Shown: positions 4,824 through 5,750 of the stretch, one piece after another | How the letters are laid out: every line of letters starts with the position of its first letter | Numbering within the stretch: position 1 is the first letter of the stretch | Assembly (NCBI GenBank): GCA_027625225.1 | Contig: JAQBWG010000132.1 | Location: 1-5,750, forward strand | Length of the DNA: 5,750 nt | Origin: Chloroflexota bacterium | GTDB taxonomy: Bacteria > Chloroflexota > Dehalococcoidia > Lucifugimonadales > VGZR01 | Direction: 5' to 3' | Translations under genes and position numbers: made by a program | Notes under the pieces: model-generated | Told to the model about the DNA's origin: nothing | Seen by the model: only the letters and a program-made list of their open reading frames with translations | Databases searched by the model: none

Positions 4824-5750
4824 ATGGAAGGTAACACTACCAATCTGATCATCGCTCTGGTCTGCATGGTCTTATCGGGATTTTTCTCTAGTTCGGAAGC
4901 CGCTTTCCTTTCTCTTCAGAGAACCCGCGTACAGCATTTGCTGAGCATAGGTAAACCAGGGGCCAAACTCGTCTCCGATATGCAAAGTCGACCTGAGCGG
5001 CTGCTTTCAACCATCTTGCTCGGCAATAACCTTGTAAATATTCTGTTCGCGTCAATGGCAACCATCATCACACTTTCCTATATTGAGAGTGAGGAAAGCA
5101 TATGGTTTATCGTCTCCACAATCATTATGACCGCTGTGGTTTTGGTGTTTGGAGAAGTTGTTCCAAAAGCATTGGCGGTTCAGTATTCCGAGCGGATTGC
5201 TTTTTGGTATGCACGTCCACTGAAAATTTTAGAAATAACTTTATATCCAGCTGTCTTGCTGTTGGAATGGCTGGGAAAAAAAGTACGATTTGGAAGTAAC
5301 CAGGAAGAAAAAGCGCTGTCTATTACCGAAGGTGAATTCCGAACGCTCATAGATGTTGGTGAAGCGGAAGGAGCATTGGAACCGCGGGAAGCCGAATTGC
5401 TGGAAAGCGTTTTTCGGTTTGGAGACCGTAAGGTAAGCGAAGTAATGACTCCAAGGCCGGAAATAGTGATGTTGGAAAGTGAGATTACTTTAGGAGGATT
5501 TCTTACTATTCACGCAGAACATGAACATTCTCGTTTCCCTGTGTATAAAGGCGAGCCAGACAACATTATCGGCACAGTATCAGTTAAAGACATCCTCAAA
5601 ACTATGGCTAAAGAAGGGATAGTCCCGGAGCAATCGCTGATTGAAGCGCTTAGGCCCACTATTTTTGTGCCGGAAGGCAAACTCGTTGGCGGCTTGTTTG
5701 AGGAGATGCGACGCAAAGGAGTTCAGCTTTCCATCGTCATTAATGAATAT
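4824..5750 (+). CDS. CNNM/CorC-family membrane protein, DUF21 plus CBS domains (partial, 3' end beyond the window)
   Basis: A membrane protein of the family often annotated as hemolysin or CorC/HlyC; characterised members (bacterial CorC/MpfA, animal CNNM) act in magnesium efflux or homeostasis. The frame is open from ATG 4824 to the right edge (309 residues; full proteins are about 420-450). Seen directly: an N-terminal hydrophobic segment (8-21) running into FFSSSEAAFLSL (20-31), LLGNNLVNILFASM (65-78) in the second hydrophobic segment, a third near 93-109 ending in FGEVVPKALA (109-118), a fourth near 135-150, and then a soluble part with ITEGEFRTLIDVGEAEGAL (167-185), CBS1 from VSEVMTPRPE (204-213) through SRFPVY (236-241) and GTVSVKDIL (250-258), and the start of CBS2 to NEY at the edge. 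The conserved Ser, Asn and Gly-Glu-x-x-Pro-Lys motifs of the ion-conducting domain are intact. The start is supported by GAGAGG, 5 bases upstream. The exact ion is inferred from the family. Confidence 0.92.
   Translation, partial: MEGNTTNLIIALVCMVLSGFFSSSEAAFLSLQRTRVQHLLSIGKPGAKLVSDMQSRPERLLSTILLGNNLVNILFASMATIITLSYIESEESIWFIVSTIIMTAVVLVFGEVVPKALAVQYSERIAFWYARPLKILEITLYPAVLLLEWLGKKVRFGSNQEEKALSITEGEFRTLIDVGEAEGALEPREAELLESVFRFGDRKVSEVMTPRPEIVMLESEITLGGFLTIHAEHEHSRFPVYKGEPDNIIGTVSVKDILKTMAKEGIVPEQSLIEALRPTIFVPEGKLVGGLFEEMRRKGVQLSIVINEY

Noticed and set aside
5102..5299. Separate small gene inside the CNNM/CorC-like frame.
   Set aside because: Its translation has no family pattern while the overlapping frame is clearly a conserved membrane protein; only its last five codons matter, as the possible -1 slip product.

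Overview
The window carries five protein-coding genes on both strands and no RNA gene, mobile element or CRISPR array that I can see. Base composition is roughly balanced and the codon use looks uniform. The gene content points to a free-living bacterium with a mostly housekeeping region. The RecA and GyrA sequences have a flavour I associate with Chloroflexota (Dehalococcoidia or SAR202-like), but this is an impression without a database search and should be held loosely.

Left part, minus strand: gyrA (DNA gyrase subunit A) runs from 2057 off the left edge. The first 685 residues are present and the end of the C-terminal DNA-wrapping domain is missing. It has its own extended -10 promoter about 40 bases upstream. 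Behind it in transcription order, at 2226-2957 on the same strand, is a class I glutamine amidotransferase-like hydrolase of the peptidase C26 (PuuD-like) family.

Middle: a roughly 200-base divergent intergenic region (2958-3157) separates the hydrolase from recA. It holds two back-to-back candidate promoters, a bulged inverted repeat in the presumed leader of the hydrolase, and an imperfect LexA-type operator just downstream of the recA -10 element.

Right part, plus strand: recA (3158-4213) is followed 9 bases later by recX (4223-4735), the RecA filament regulator. The two are in the same reading frame, separated by a single amber codon, and no terminator lies between them. An 88-base gap with an inverted repeat and a weak candidate promoter leads to a CNNM/CorC-type membrane protein (DUF21 plus CBS domains), which is cut by the right edge.

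Functionally, gyrA, recA and recX all serve DNA topology and recombinational repair. The hydrolase and the membrane transporter have no evident link to them. I found no clearly new multi-gene system. The points most worth a second look are residue changes at key sites of GyrA (the quinolone-binding positions) and RecA (the Walker A loop and the L2 aromatic residue), the in-frame amber junction recA-TAG-recX, and the architecture of the divergent control region.
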